From positions 87,609,391 to 87,673,390 of the forward strand of contig CM075855.1 in assembly GCA_037975125.1 (NCBI GenBank): a stretch of DNA of 64,000 nt, in the 5' to 3' direction. Position 1 is the first letter of the stretch, and each line of letters opens with the position of its first letter. Below are positions 51,144-64,000 of this stretch, in pieces. The notes under the pieces were generated by a model that was given only the letters and a program-made list of their open reading frames with translations, had not been told where the DNA came from and searched no databases. A program made the position numbers and the translations under genes. This DNA is from Latrodectus hesperus. Taxonomy: Eukaryota > Arthropoda > Arachnida > Araneae > Theridiidae.

Positions 51144-52441
51144 GGTTGGGGGAAAAGAAATCCATCATTGTTGCGTGAAATTCAAGACTTTATTTAACAT
51201 GTTTCGGATTGTCCGATTTGGGTTAAATATACACACTATTTGATTGAATAATTTATTGCCATTTTAAAGGCCTTTATTGTCATTTATATATTCATTAATG
51301 GTTCTCTTATAGTCTTGATCCTTATTGGCGAAAATCTCTAGCAATCTGATTTTCACAATCATCTCTTGATCCCAATTTCTTATCACTCATGAAGTTTTGC
51401 AATGCGAGGAAAAGGTAATGCGAGAAAAGGAGGGGGTAATCGCTTGGTGAAGGACCGGACTATATGATGAATGTCTTAAAACTTCCCAACCAAGCTCACA
51501 GAGTTTCTGGCGGAGTCACTACAGACGTGTGTGGCCTGGCGTTGTCCTGATGGAACACAGCATCTTTTTTGTAGGCCAATTCTGGCCATTTCTGGTCAAT
51601 CCCTAGGTCTAGTTGTTTACAGTAAAGATATAAATTTAATTCTTGGCCACATGGAAGCAACTCATAATAAGTCATTCCTTCCCAATCCCTACAAAATACA
51701 TAGTAGAACCTTCCTGGCCATTAATCCTGGTTTGAGCTGCTTCACTGCGCTTTGACCACTATCAGTTTCACACAGTATTGTCGTATGTGATCCATTTCTC
51801 ATCCCCAGTCACCTTCCGTTTAAAAATTTGGTCCGATTTCATTCTTTTTGGCCGAGGCTTCGAAGATGGAAATTCGATCCATCATGTTTTTTGGTGTTAA
51901 TTGTTGTGCCACCCAAACATACGAGCTTCTTTTTCAATTCAATTTCACGCAAATGGTTCAAAACTGCTATATGATCAATCTTTAGCTTCTGGGCAATGCT
52001 ACGACTTCTAACATGCCAGTCAAACTCGATTATTTCTGTTATTTTATCAACATTGTCGGCGTTGGGTTTGCCTGTGGGAGGTGCATCTGTAACATCAAAA
52101 ATGCCTGAACGAAATCGACGAAACCAAAATTGCACGTAATCAGCAATTAGAATTTTATCATCATAAACACCATTCACAATTTCAGACACCTGGTTTTCAT
52201 TTTCGCCTTTATCAAAGAAAAAGTATAAAATATACAAAATTTTCTCTTTGTTGATTTCCATTTTTAACACCCTGTAACTCACAACTGAATAAGTTAAATG
52301 AAAAACAACAAAAAATATTTTTAGTGTGAAATATCACTTTGACAACGACCATAAATCTGAAATTGTTTGATCTATATTTTACAAGATATTGATCACTACA
52401 GCTATCTACTGAAAAAAATAATGGATTTCTCTTTCCCTACC
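51144..52441 (-). mobile_element. Mariner transposon, 1298 bp, decayed
   Basis: Left end GGTTGGGGGAAAAGAAATCC; right end, reversed, GGTAGGGAAAGAGAAATCC. These are inverted repeats of about 27 bp with several mismatches. The left flank ends in TA; the right flank is TT, probably a mutated TA. Length is typical for mariner. The transposase is on the minus strand and is broken. Confidence 0.92.
51260..52261 (-). pseudogene. Mariner (DD34D) transposase, broken
   Basis: The minus-strand start at 52261 (MEINKEKILYILYFFFDKG) leads through two HTH regions: VQFWFRRFRSGIFDVTDAPP, with the linker TGKPNADNVDK, and RSRSIAQKLKID. The frame breaks near 51900. First catalytic Asp in TGDEKWITYDNTV (about 51810-51770), second in FHQDNARPHTSVV (about 51550-51510), third in the SDY string near 51450, out of frame and after a changed YSPVL (family YSPDL). 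The end region KKLGSRDDCENQIA and FANKDQDY (51390-51320) is recognisable. All three Asp are still encoded, but frameshifts and stops preclude a product. The HQDNARPHTS type suggests the irritans-like group of mariners; I hold that loosely. Confidence 0.9.
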
Positions 52442-55400
52442 TTGTATTGACAAACACAAATATTTTTAAATATTCTGATTTTCAAACTACCAAACGTTGC
52501 ATTCTGAAGATATTAAATGTGTAAATATCTTTAAGCAATATAAAATACATTAAACACAGTAGTAGTACTTTACAGAATATCTTTGTATATATTTTTTTTT
52601 AAATCTATACTAAGTTTTTGCGAATTTCTAATCTCAGGAAATCATGGATGATCATATCCTTCTTGAAGCTCACAGCTACATTCTGTAATATATCTCGAGT
52701 TATATATTAGGAAAATTTATGTCTTATGGTTTTATTAACGATTAAATTTAATAAATACCATAAATTAAAACATACTATATTTATTAATAAATTCAGAAAA
52801 AAAATCGTACACATTCTTGTCTACAACTTTAGTTTTTACGAAGTATGTACGATTACAAAGAATATATATTTTTTCTTATTTTTGGGGGAATTGCATACTA
52901 CTTCATTTTGTTTACTTCATGATTTTTCCTGGTATTACGCAGATGGGGAGAGGGAAGTTGTAGCTCAGATGTTCTCTGGTCATCTGACCGTGGTTCAAAA
53001 TTACGCGAGGGTTGGCAAAGGGTGAGTTCTCCAATCCCGTTAACCTAAAGAAACAGTCCGGGGATGTATGCATGTATGCATACGACTTTCACAGAAGCCA
53101 TTATTAAAAAAAAGATGTTTTCCTTTCTTCAATCAAGCAATAAAATTGGTAATATTGATTTCTCTATTATTAAAAATAGGGAATCTTTCATTTATTCGTC
53201 AAAGTTGTTATAGTTTTTGTAATTCTATCAAATAATTCTATAAATAAATACTTTCAATTGTTAAAAAAAAGAAGTTTTATGTAGAATATCTTATTAATAT
53301 TTGTCCCTTTTAATATAGTGAAGGATTTTTATTTGACAGTTTCTCTGACATATTCTGAAATACAATGAAACGGAAAATTCAAGGAATTTTAAGTTAAAAG
53401 GATTTTTTTAATTCAATAAATTTGCCTCGAATGCATTAAGACAATGAAATTTAACCTTTTAGTTTTTAATTTAGTTTAGTAATACTATTTTCTATTTTTT
53501 ATTTTATGAAGTCCTATTTTAAAGTAAGCGTTGAAAAAATTTTACGATTCACATTTTACTTCACTACTAACAAGATTTACTTAAATGCAAAGAAAGAGAT
53601 CTAAACTTATCTTTCCACGTAATTAATTCTGATGCAATTAAAATGTCAGAGGGAATTATTAAAAATATAAAATATTCAACTTGAATTCGTGAGAATATGT
53701 CGCAGCCAATTTCATGGAGAGATATTTTACAGAAAATTTAAATTTCAGGCAAGGAAATACATTTTGTATTTCTGGGTGTTAAATTTTCATTTCTCATTGG
53801 CGTTAACAATTTGTTACAGAAATGTATTTTCTAGGATTTAACTACCCACCGTAACTAGATATTTTTCTCAGTTAGAAGCAAAATTTAAGCTTTAATGTGA
53901 ATATTTTTTAAATCCTATTTAAATAATTTTCTGTTCTGAGAAATTAATGTTTTGTTTTATCTGAAATATTTTTATTATTAACTAAATTGGTTATCCAACT
54001 CTATCTCCACTAAGGCATATCTTTGATTTCATTTGTCTTACTTCATATGTGTAGTCAGATTCGAGAATGCGAATGCTTAATGTAATCCAATCAGGTGTTA
54101 TAAAGTAAAAATGGAACGCTTCGAATGTGAGCCGTATGATTCGCATCAATTCATAACAAATTAATTAAAATAAAAGTGTAAAACCTATTTAATGTTTCTC
54201 TCTTTAAAATATTTTCAACTGGGTACGTGTAAATTTGTTTTAAATCTCCAAAATGAATGAAATGCTAAAATAAGAAGAGAACCCCTTTGATACAATAAAA
54301 TTGATTAGATCAATTTTATATAGATTTATTATGATAATTTCACGAAACTACCAAACTAACGAAACTAAAACTACTTGACAACAATAATTAAACTCTATAA
54401 ATATCTATCAAGCATTTCCATTCATAATTTGTTTTGAAATGCTACATTTAAGAATGTTACTGCGATAGAGAATGAAGCTGAAAATTTGTCCAAGATATCA
54501 GTTCAAAATTTGAATACTAAATTAAATGCATTATTTTGATAATTTAAAATAAGTTTTTTTATTGAGATTATTTTTACGGTAAGCATTTTAAAGCTCTTGA
54601 AACTTGTCAAAATTATGATTTCTATTGTATATTTTCTGACAGAATTTTAAATAACATTTTTTGCGGTTGTCAATAGTTTGAATTACTTATCTTTTTTTAA
54701 AGCCTAGTATAAAAATATTAAAGATTTCAAGTTAACATCTTGCATATTTTGTAATTAATTATTACAATATCAAGAATAATAAAATTATCAGTTAATATTT
54801 ATATTTTTTTAATAAATTTATCAAATAATTTTTTTCGTGATAATAAAGGCGCAATTGCTAACTATGCTTAGTACTGTCCATTTCATTAGTTAATCTTATT
54901 ATTTGTTTAAAAATGAAAATATTTAAATAGCTATAGCTATTTAAAGATCATATATATATGATAAATGAAATAGAAAAATACTAAAAGGTTTCGCTATCAC
55001 TACAAATCAAAAAGCAAATAATGTTTTTGTCTTCATTTATAAAAAAACATTCGATAAAAAATTTCAATATAAATAAACTAAATGATACTTTTATCAAGAT
55101 GGGTTTTCATAATAAATGTATTTACAAAATTTAGTAGTTTTTATGAGACATTAAACTATAAAAATTATTATGGAAGAGAATAACTACTTCTTTCTACATA
55201 TTTTGCTTCAATTTAATTAAAATGTTGTATTAGACTTATATTTTACATGTAATTTTTCTTTAAGGATTTTGGATTTTTTACAAACATTCTCAAAAATACT
55301 ATGTAGCATATTAATCACAGTACTTGATTTAGAGTTTTAGAAAATTACAATAATAACAATAAGATAATTACAATAAGATGATTATTGAAGACGTTGATAA

Positions 55401-55808
55401 ACTTAAAACTTCTGTTTTGATTTCAAGAAAACATTTTCAATGTTATCAATTAAATACATTATAACAGTAATTAACGATATTTAAAATAATTTGACATCAA
55501 CCACATATATAATGGAAAAACTAGATTCCGATAATATGATACGTCTTTCAAATAACTATCTTATATTTAATAGTAATACTTGTGAGTAGTAGTATGCAAA
55601 CGGGAAATAATTTTAATAGAAACATGCAATTTCTATTATTTACCTAAGAATTAATGCTTATTCAACTATATGCTTAGTTTCTATCGTTTCTAAATTTAAG
55701 TGTGTGATATAGTGATAATATTTTCTCCAAACACTACAGCCAGTTGACAACCAAGGACGTCTCAGCTTACACTATTTTGATCCATTCGATGCTATATTGG
55801 AACTAGTA
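52442..55808. other. No gene recognised, one possible SINE head
   Basis: 3.4 kb, AT-rich. The exception is a patch at about 52945-53060, described separately. TGTATGCATGTATGCATACG (53065-53084) is a small palindromic repeat. Confidence 0.55.
52955..53040 (+). mobile_element. Possible tRNA-derived SINE head fragment
   Basis: GTTGTAGCTCAGATG could be an A box and CGTGGTTCAAAATTACG a B box with a weak T-stem, at tRNA-like spacing. The tail and TSD are not recognisable. The higher GC content than the surroundings supports inserted origin. Confidence 0.4.
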
Positions 55809-56071
55809 GGATATAATCCCCAAATTGGCGACTTTTTTGGTAGCCAAGTTGGAAGCATGTTTTAGAGCGGGAAGACCACCGAACAAAAAATTCAAACAAT
55901 GTTGGCACTTAAAGAAACATATATATGATACAAAAATGACGCAATTAACACTAGAAAAATCTAAGCATGGCAACAAGAAATCCGAAAAGCAACAGAAACT
56001 CAAATTGGAAACACTATAATCAAAACAAAGGACGCTAGATTTGGCAAAAAATCTCTTGAAGGGGGATATAT
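55809..56071 (+). mobile_element. MITE-B copy 1
   Basis: 263 bp with short inverted ends (GGATATAATCCCC and, inverted, GGGGGATATAT) between TA dinucleotides (55807-55808 and 56072-56073). The inner part is similar to 58141-58406: both contain (A/T)TCAAACA(A/C)TGT, AACAAGAAA and TCAAAACAAA(G/A)GAC(G/A)CTAGA. It is unrelated to MITE-A apart from AT-richness. No protein is encoded; the 64-codon open frame is incidental. Confidence 0.78.
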
Positions 56072-56073
56072 TA

Positions 56074-58138
56074 CACTCTTATACCACTATATTTATTCAA
56101 TTGTTCTTAAATACTTCAACCCCATTTTCTCATTCTAGCTATTCACCTTATTCTTAGCCTTCCCCATTTCTTTTTCCAACTGAATTTCGGAAAGTTAATA
56201 TTTTCAATGCATCGCTTCAATATTTTAATTACATTGACTTAAAAATATTAATAAAATATGAAAGTATTTAAGTGTATACATAGAAATTATAAGCTTAATT
56301 TAAATATAATTATAACTTGCAAATATTTCTAAAATTTAATTTTAAACTGTACGATGGAAAATAGTATTTTAATTTATATTGTTATTGAAAATTTTATAAA
56401 AAATCATATATAAATATTTCTAAAATACTATCATGCTATTTATATCGAAAAATCACAGATTTATTTATTTATAAAATTCTGAAATTATGAATTATATTCA
56501 TATCTGAGTGTTTTTGTAGATAAAATGAAACAAATTGCAGTGCTCTGTTACTATAAATGATGTTTTCGAAATTTTTGCTTCTAACACATTCAATGCTATA
56601 TACAAGTGTTTTATTATCACATTCTCAGGTATCTGACAGTGTTGAAACATTTTACGTACTCTAATCACTTATTTATATTGCAATTTAGGTACATCACATT
56701 AGAAAATTTCTGAAATATAATGTTTTGAGGAGAGCCTTGGGTATATTATCATCTACATAATTATCATTAAAAATAAATTTATCAAAGCATAAAATAAGTA
56801 TTGTGTGAAAAGTATTTAAATACACATTTAACAGTTGATTGTTATTAATTGATTCTTTCATTAATTTGAATCTGTTACAGTTTAAGACAAGAAAAAATGC
56901 AAATGTAATGTTCTTGTTACAATTATTAAAACTATTTCAATAATTTTCTTTTATAAACTAGGAGCTAAGTAGGAATTTTTAAATACCACTGTGAGAATTA
57001 GTAGACTATTGAAATGTAAAATAATTTTTCTACGTTATCTTTCATTTTTAACGCATTGTGATTTTAAAATAATCATCACAGATATTTTTCAAATCATTTA
57101 TAACTTTTGAAAAAATGATCTTGTAATATTTACGAATTCATCATTCAAAAAAAGATATTATCTTAATTCGTTTTGAAAGATTAATCTTAATTAAGAAAAA
57201 ATTGAATAAACATATTTTCTGTTTTTCAAATCTTTAACATAGACCTATAATTAGGTTCTTTTTTTTAAAGGATGAGAATTTTCTGAATACTTTCCCAAGA
57301 GGAATGAACTATTTGCTTTTCCTTTTTGCATTGGAGTATTTCTTAGTAATTGAAGTATTTTTTCGATCAAATTCTTCCTTGCAAATATTTTAATATTCAA
57401 TAGAATGAGAGCAGTATTTGCATTTTTTATCTGGTTTCAAGCCTCTTGTGGTAAAATTTTCGATTACCTGAATTCTACGAAGGTAAATAAATAAAAGCAT
57501 GAATAACTCCAAATTTATTTTACTCAATTCAAACATGTATATATATACATAATAAGCAGCATTCTATGGGATTATAAGGATTGCAAATGCATAAAATTGA
57601 TTTATTGGTCAGTGAGTTTTAAAATATTCAAGCACACTATGCTGAGTTGATGAAAAAATGAAAAAAGATAATATCCTTTAACTTAAGTCAAAATAGATAA
57701 AGTTTATACTTAAGTATTTTAACTTAGCATCTCTCATGCAATAATACAAGAAAGTCATAATAAAATTTAAAAAAAAAAAAAAAACTAAACTTAGATTTAT
57801 GAGAACCAAGTGGGGCAAAAGTGTGTGGGTGTGTGTATGTGTGTGTGTGTTTAAGAACAGAATCTTCTCAGGACACATATCCGATTGTAGTTGGACTTTA
57901 TGAAAAGATAGAATGCTGTAAGATATGTCTTTTTTGAATTGATTACAATGATTACAATGGAGTAAGTAAATTTGTAAAAGTGAGAATCATAAAAGTTTGA
58001 TTTGGTTGACAAACTCTCCAAATTTAAAATGCATAGAAAAACTTTTATAATTGCTTAATCATGCTGGAATTGGCAACCTTAAATCACTCTCATAAACTTG
58101 GAAACTGCAGTATAAGTGCATTGGCGAGGAACAAGCAG
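56074..58138. other. No gene recognised
   Basis: 2 kb of AT-rich DNA. It includes a T(TG)n-type microsatellite at 57822-57852 and a poly-A run at 57768-57783. Confidence 0.6.
57822..57852. repeat. (TG)n microsatellite
   Basis: About 31 bp of GT dinucleotides with GGG and TA interruptions. Confidence 0.9.
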
Positions 58139-58140
58139 TA

Positions 58141-58406
58141 TATATCCTCCTCTTTTGGTAATCTTTATGACTTTTTCGAGCTGAATGCATGTTTTTGGAA
58201 TGAATAGTTTCCCAAAGTCCGCCGAAAATTCAAACACTGTGTCCAATTAAAAAACATATGTATGACGCAAAATGACGTAAAACACAAGAAAAACTAAACC
58301 TGACAACAAGAAAAAAATACAAAAAGTAACAAGAATTCAATTTGGCAATTCTATAATCAAAACAAAAGACACTAGATTTGGCGAGAAATCTCTCGGGAGT
58401 ATATAT
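58141..58406 (+). mobile_element. MITE-B copy 2
   Basis: About 266 bp, nearly the same length as copy 1 and in the same orientation. Left end TATATCCTCC, right end GGGAGTATATAT. The best-conserved block is 58228-58390, by eye roughly three-quarters identical to 55885-56055. Exact ends are uncertain by a few bases because the flanks are AT-rich. Confidence 0.75.
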
Positions 58407-61400
58407 CAAATTTATACTAAAGTTAATTTTTCGATTCTCCATAGATTAATCATTTCAAATAAAGAGTAAGACATTATTGATTTAGTATCTCACAAAAGAC
58501 GTGATAAAGACAAGAGACAAAAGGATAGATAAAGTTTGTATGCAGAGGAGGATATGTTTAAAATACACTAAACAAACTATTATTATAGAGTATTTTATCT
58601 ATTTTGATTGTTAACTGTATTTTATAAATGACCTCAACAACATGTTATCCTATAACTTTGAAACAATTCAATATTAATTGCATTTTCTTTTTCAATTAGA
58701 AATTTTATTTAATGAAAAACATATTTCCATGTTCCTATCTCATTTCACTTCCGTTGAAAAAGTACTTTGAATTTCGCTGCAATCCGTGCTTGAATTTCAG
58801 AAATATGTCCATATATTTCTGTCTAGATAAAATTGTTTAAAAAATATAAAAAAATTACATTTTCAAATTTGAAGACAAAAAAATATTTTTGGAGCTAAGA
58901 GAAAATTAAATTTTTATATGAATACATTATATTTATTGTTATTTAGTAAACATTTATTTTGCGCCAAAGTTATCTATGTACCAAATGTTGTTCCGTAAAC
59001 TTTTAAGTATAACATTTTTGCTATTGATAAACACTAGAACGTTTCATGCTAAGTTTTGAAACTAACATTTTTGATACGGAAAATTTGCAATACTTTTTTA
59101 CTTACTTAATAAATACTTTTATTATTGAATCGAAATTAAGAACCAATAAATTTGATTCCCAAATAGGTTAGTTTTATGTTTAAATCAACAAATCATATGT
59201 TCAATTCATTAAAAATATTATGAAATCTTATATTTTTTCATCTAAAGAAATAATGTAAATAAGATAACTATCTAATGATATTTTTAAAGAAAAAGTTATC
59301 TTCTAAATATATTATTTCAGTGTTATAAACTAATATAGTATTTATTTTATGACAGTTCTATTTTGTGCAATTTATGATAAAGATTATATAGCAATAGCTA
59401 TAAAAATTTTCTTATAGTATATAATTTTAGAATAATCCTAAAACGTTTGAGTGTAAATTTTTATTACTGTAGAAATAAAAATATCACAATAATATTTAGG
59501 GGCGCTATTAAAATAATTTAAAGAATATCTTATTTTTTATATTTTGTGTAATTCCTTAATAAAACTAACCTTACTAAATCATATGTATGTTTCAGAAAAG
59601 AAACGAATGTTACACAATTTGGTGTTTGCTTTTCTTTCCTTAAGAATTTAACTTTTTGGGATCGGGCCAAACCTTTTCTATCTCGTTAGAGTAATTTTCT
59701 TGTTATCAACGTAATCTCCTCGTGACTTCTGCGGAGAAAACTGATTACAGGGGTCTTAATCCAATAGTGAAGCGGTTATATTGGGATCAAGATGAGTAAT
59801 GTTATATTCGCACACAAATGTCAAAGAACGAACCCGGATAACTTCTTTAATCAAAATATAAAATGCATTATACACATGTATATTTTGCTGAACGAAATAA
59901 TGTCTTTTAAAAGAGTTCTATTACAACTGTGTTTATTTTATAGTTACCATCGATGACACTGTAGCAATCAAAACTTATAAACCTGAATATGCTACTATTT
60001 TTACTTTTTTTCAAAACACAAAACAGTAATTTATTGAAGCATGGAAAATAAAATGCTTTATTTGATATTATACGAATTTTGCTACGGAAATTTAAGATTA
60101 TTAGCAAAATTTCTCATAACCAAATATAACTATCTGATTTCTAGTTATTTATTTTTAATTTTAATATTTAGAAATTAGTTTAATAAACATACTAAAGTAT
60201 TTTTATTTTTATACTTCAAGTGGTTTCATACTGCAAGTGGTTTCAAAAAATTTTTAACATTTGAATTTCCAAATATATAAAGTTTTATACGGTTTGATAA
60301 TTATTCATAAAGCAAGAATCACTTTATATTCGATTTTCTTGACGCCCAAGGTAAAATTGTGTGGTAAAAGCACCGTATAAAGATAAGTGAATTCAAATAA
60401 TAAAACTAGTTTTAATTATTTTACTTTCAAAAATCTCAAATCTCTCAATATTAGAAGTAAAGACAATTTTACTCAGTTATATTTGTCAAAGTATATGAAC
60501 TCAAATAGATAATATTTTGGCATAAAATTTTAAATATAAATTTATTAATGTATGAATGGTATTAATAATATTTTTATTTATATTATTGAAATAACAATTG
60601 AAGGGATAAATAAACCAGCAATATTAATCGAAATAACCACGGCTAAATAAGAGCTCTTATTAATCATATAAACACTAAATTTTATATTTTATTAATTCCT
60701 CTATTCCATTATTTATGTTTGATTTCTTATTTTGTACTCTTTAATTTTTAAACTTTCATACGGCCTCATATTAGCTGAACATATTATGATAATAATGCAT
60801 CATCTAGTATAATTGAGATAAGTGTTATTTTTTTCAAATTTTTACTTGTTATTTGCATTAAAAATTATGCTTAATTTCAAATGCATTCAAATTCATTGAG
60901 AAATATTATTGTTACATATGAGCTTTTAATTACTCTATTATAGTTTACAAATGAAATATTTTTACAAACATTTTTATCTTTTTAATACATTTTAAAATAA
61001 TATATTTTAAAAATGCCTTATTGATCCTTGAAAAAAATACTGATTGATAAGTATCCAATCAAATCGGTATTATCTGAGGACTTATTTCTCTTCATAAATT
61101 TGAATTATTATATTGCAGAAGGTAGAATGCAAAGTATTCTAATTTTTATCAATATAGGCCTTAAAAAATAATAATCTGCTACCTAGATTATTTATTCAAG
61201 GAATAAACTGCATTATTATCAAGTATTTTTATATTATCAAGATTTAAACATAGTTAATTTTTTTATGACTTTGAGCAAATTGTTTTGAATTTAATCGTTA
61301 TTTGTTATTAAACAAATCAAGTATTCTGTTAAAAGGAGTATATTTACAAATGATCTACTTAATGGAGAAATGCTTTTAGATATTTTTACATTTAATTTGC

Positions 61401-62221
61401 TTATTTAGAAAATACTCAGCCTAAGAAAAAGAGAAACGTAAAAGCCAACATAATATATGTAATTTGATATAACCATATTTTCACTGATATTTATTATTCG
61501 TAAGCCAATATCATGGAGCCAGAGAGAAAGTAAATAAAAGTAATAAAGATTTCTTTTTATAGTCTTATTTTTTTAATTGAGTAGTATTTAGTCAAATAAT
61601 TGTATAGTAATCAAAATAATCAAAATAATTTAGACACATAACAAATTAGATATGAAAGTAGAAATTTTACATTTTTTTGTAATATTAGAGATGAGCTTAT
61701 ATTTTGCAAAAAATGCAGTGTGTATGTAATTAAATTTGATTGAAATATTTTCTGCTTTTAATTTAATTACATATCAAATTTTTAAAAAAACAACTAACAT
61801 TCAATGCAAGATATAGTTTCCCATTTAAGCTTTTTAAAACACTAGAGAAGGAATTGAAAATCAATCAAAACTTATACCATTAGTGATATTGAGTTAATTA
61901 AAAAATTAGAAATTCATATAAATAAAAATAATAAGATTTCTTACGATGATAGATATGAATATAAATTTTTAAAGCAAGAATTAAATTTCGGTTTTTAGGT
62001 AACATTGTAAGCTATATACGGTATCGTGTCATAATTTTCCAATTTCAATTAGCCTCTCTAAGTAAATTTAAATGTTTTTTTTATCTTACTTTCATCTTTG
62101 ACCTCGCTTCCATTAGTTGATGAGCAGTCCAATGAAATAAGTAGAAATATGCATGGAATAAAAATTAGTATCAGTAGAGCTTGCTTCTGCAAACCTAGAG
62201 AAAAAAACTCACTTTTATATA
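58407..62221. other. No gene recognised
   Basis: 3.8 kb, AT-rich. A less AT-rich stretch at 59640-59830 has no recognised open frame. No tRNA or repeat was identified. Confidence 0.6.
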
Positions 62222-62560
62222 TCACATTGGAAACATAAGACGAGAAAAATTACCAATTAGGAAGCCTGACCCGATGAAAAAGGGTTTTAATGTGATAAAT
62301 AGAGGATATTGGAGGAGCATCGCAATAGATAGGACCAGATGGCGCCATCTATAAGAAATTGCCTTGGCCTGTAACAAGATATAGTATCTTAGAATAAGAA
62401 GACCAAGAGTTGCCTTCATTAAACCCCAAAATAATGGCGTTTCATGTTTTAAAGCTTCATGAAGACAACTCTTCATGTTTTAAAGCTTCATGAAGACAAC
62501 GTATGGATGGTGACCTGAGGTGGACACCATCTATTGGCACAGAGGACAACAAGCCAAATC
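62222..62560 (-). repeat. Dispersed repeat fragment with hydrophobic open frame
   Basis: GC content is above the surroundings. The minus strand has an 84-codon open frame (62222-62476) with RYYILLQAKAISYRWRHLV and a hydrophobic tail. My impression is that this kind of reading frame recurs in spider repeats, so I treat it as repeat DNA rather than a gene. It contains the 14-bp palindrome AGATGGCGCCATCT (62337-62350). No element ends were found. Confidence 0.5.
62441..62500 (+). repeat. 31-bp tandem duplication, two units
   Basis: TTCATGTTTTAAAGCTTCAT followed by GAAGACAAC is present at 62441-62469 and 62472-62500 with no difference. The unit also contains ATGAAGCTTTAAAACATGAA-type self-complementarity. 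Confidence 0.9.
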
Positions 62561-64000
62561 TTTCAATTTCATAAGATTCCATAAGCTTTTATGGATAGTG
62601 ATGTTCAGCAAGCAAACGAAAATAAGCAACTCTTAAAGATCGAAACAAGATTTTGTAACTTTGATATAAATTGCCTTATCGTGGTGTGCACTATTTAAAC
62701 TAAACGGCTGATAACTTATCACCTCATAAGTAATTTGAAATATAATTTATAATAAAAATCCATTTGGATTCATATTAAAATCTTAGGTAATTTTGTAGGA
62801 CAATAACATACATTTATCTAGAAAACTAGAGTCTTGTTTTTTTACATAAATTTCGCTTGATGATCATATAACGTAAGATAATATTTATGCATTTGTATGC
62901 CATCCCTTATTTCATTCTAGAAATAAAATTTCAAATTATACTTGAGATTTTTTAATTTTTTTTTGTATGTTCAAACACATTAATAAATTTTTAACGGCTT
63001 CAGAAAAGCAAAACATTTTTGAGGAAAATAATATTTAATTTCTCTAAAGATAAATATTGTAATTAGATCTACAATATCAAAAGTGAACAAAAAGCAAATA
63101 TTATGCACTCGAAAAATAAACGATCAGTTAAAAGCCGAAACATACCAAATAGGCAGCTTTTTTTGGCAGCTGCTATCTGTAATTGAATTTGTAACTGCAT
63201 ATAGATTGGAAGAAAATCTAACCAACGTTCCAATTAAGTACTCTTATAATGCATTTTATTAAGAAAAGTTTTAAATTAATGGAATAAAATAATAAAGCCA
63301 TATTTAAAAAATTATTTATAATAATTTATCAGGAAATTAAAAATTTGAAAATAATGGCACAAAGTTATATATTTTCTGATACGAAAGCAAATCCATCATA
63401 AGTGATCAGAATTCTTTAATACTTCTAACACAGCTTACGTGAAATATCCGTGCACTTCTCCAAACATCCTATTGAAAGAGATGCTCTGAATTGACTTCAG
63501 GATCATAATTTTTATTGGTTTTGCCTTTGCTTCAACCACTGAATCATACTGAGAAATTCTTTAAAATTCCTTTTAAAGATGTGACAGAAAATGTTTATTA
63601 ATGAAGAAACAGTTATTCAGACAATAATACGGCGTATATTTAATTTTCAGCGTTATTAATAGATAGGCAGGGATATCATAAACTTGCTGGGGCCAATCAT
63701 TTAAACTAAGTTCAATCGAAACAATTGTTGTATATCTTTAGTGTTTATAGCAACACTTCATCAGATCTATGGAATTTGTCACTCTAAGAAAATCTAACAC
63801 TCAAATTTGATTTATATAAAAATAGCTTCAGGAAAGCCATACTTAATTCAGACTAGGGTTAAAAGAGGCCTGATGGTCATCACACTCTAAAGAGGCCTGT
63901 AAAACTTTTTTTCTATAAAAATAGATCATAGATATCAAGTGGCCACTGATGAGTCTGGGCACCTGCTTCCGCCTGCATCACTTGCGCGATAACGTCAACT
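62561..64000. other. No gene recognised
   Basis: AT-rich, becoming more mixed after 63640. AGAGGCCTG occurs twice (about 63866 and 63891). The window ends here, so any feature at the edge would be cut. Confidence 0.55.

Noticed and set aside
57678..57878. Open frame with a His/Thr repeat on the minus strand
   Set aside because: Its repeat comes from the (TG)n microsatellite and the remainder is low complexity.

Overview
The window is AT-rich, repeat-dense, gene-poor animal DNA. It looks like a chelicerate, most likely a spider. That is an inference from the mix of I/Jockey-type LINEs, tRNA-derived SINEs, Tc1, mariner and related DDE transposons, MITEs and long AT microsatellites; no marker sequence proves it. 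There is no operon structure and no CRISPR array. I found only one intact protein gene, a single-exon V-ATPase proteolipid (subunit c) at 48484-48969. Almost everything else that can be identified is mobile DNA in various states of decay.

Layout. 1-3735: AT-rich DNA with one MITE-A copy and two tRNA-derived SINEs, one with a perfect 12-bp target-site duplication (TSD). 3736-8980: an essentially full-length but frameshifted I/Jockey-type LINE (gag with three zinc knuckles, endonuclease, reverse transcriptase, RNase H) between 13-bp TSDs. 9243-12771: two large AT microsatellites, a minus-strand SINE with a 12-bp TSD, and a MITE-A copy. 14763-15960: a short inverted repeat and a decayed LINE RNase H fragment. 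18086-19998: a 13-bp-arm hairpin and a 31-bp minisatellite. 23559-25288: a DDE transposon with long inverted repeats and an internal 86-bp tandem repeat. 26000-27415: a minus-strand RT remnant interrupted by a nested plus-strand, 5'-truncated LINE with its own 11-bp TSD. 28440-28915: another DDE transposase remnant. 31294-31541: MITE-A. 34461-36290: a Tc1-like transposon (1534 bp) inserted in a locally duplicated repeat whose second copy preserves the empty site. 36509-36729: a 20-bp minisatellite. 37251-44983: several SINE copies. 47366-49640: the V-ATPase gene with three MITE-A copies around it. 51144-52441: a decayed mariner. 55809-58406: two copies of a second MITE family (MITE-B). 62222-62560: a dispersed-repeat fragment with a short tandem duplication.

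How the parts relate. The SINEs and one LINE family end in the same CAACAACAAC-type 3' tail, and three of these insertions carry 11-12 bp TSDs, which suggests the SINEs are mobilised by that LINE. The full-length LINE ends differently (ACCTACC) and is a different lineage. The DNA transposons have TA targets and broken transposases, so all copies here look non-autonomous. Long gene-free stretches are AT-rich; small or distal exons of host genes cannot be excluded there by eye.
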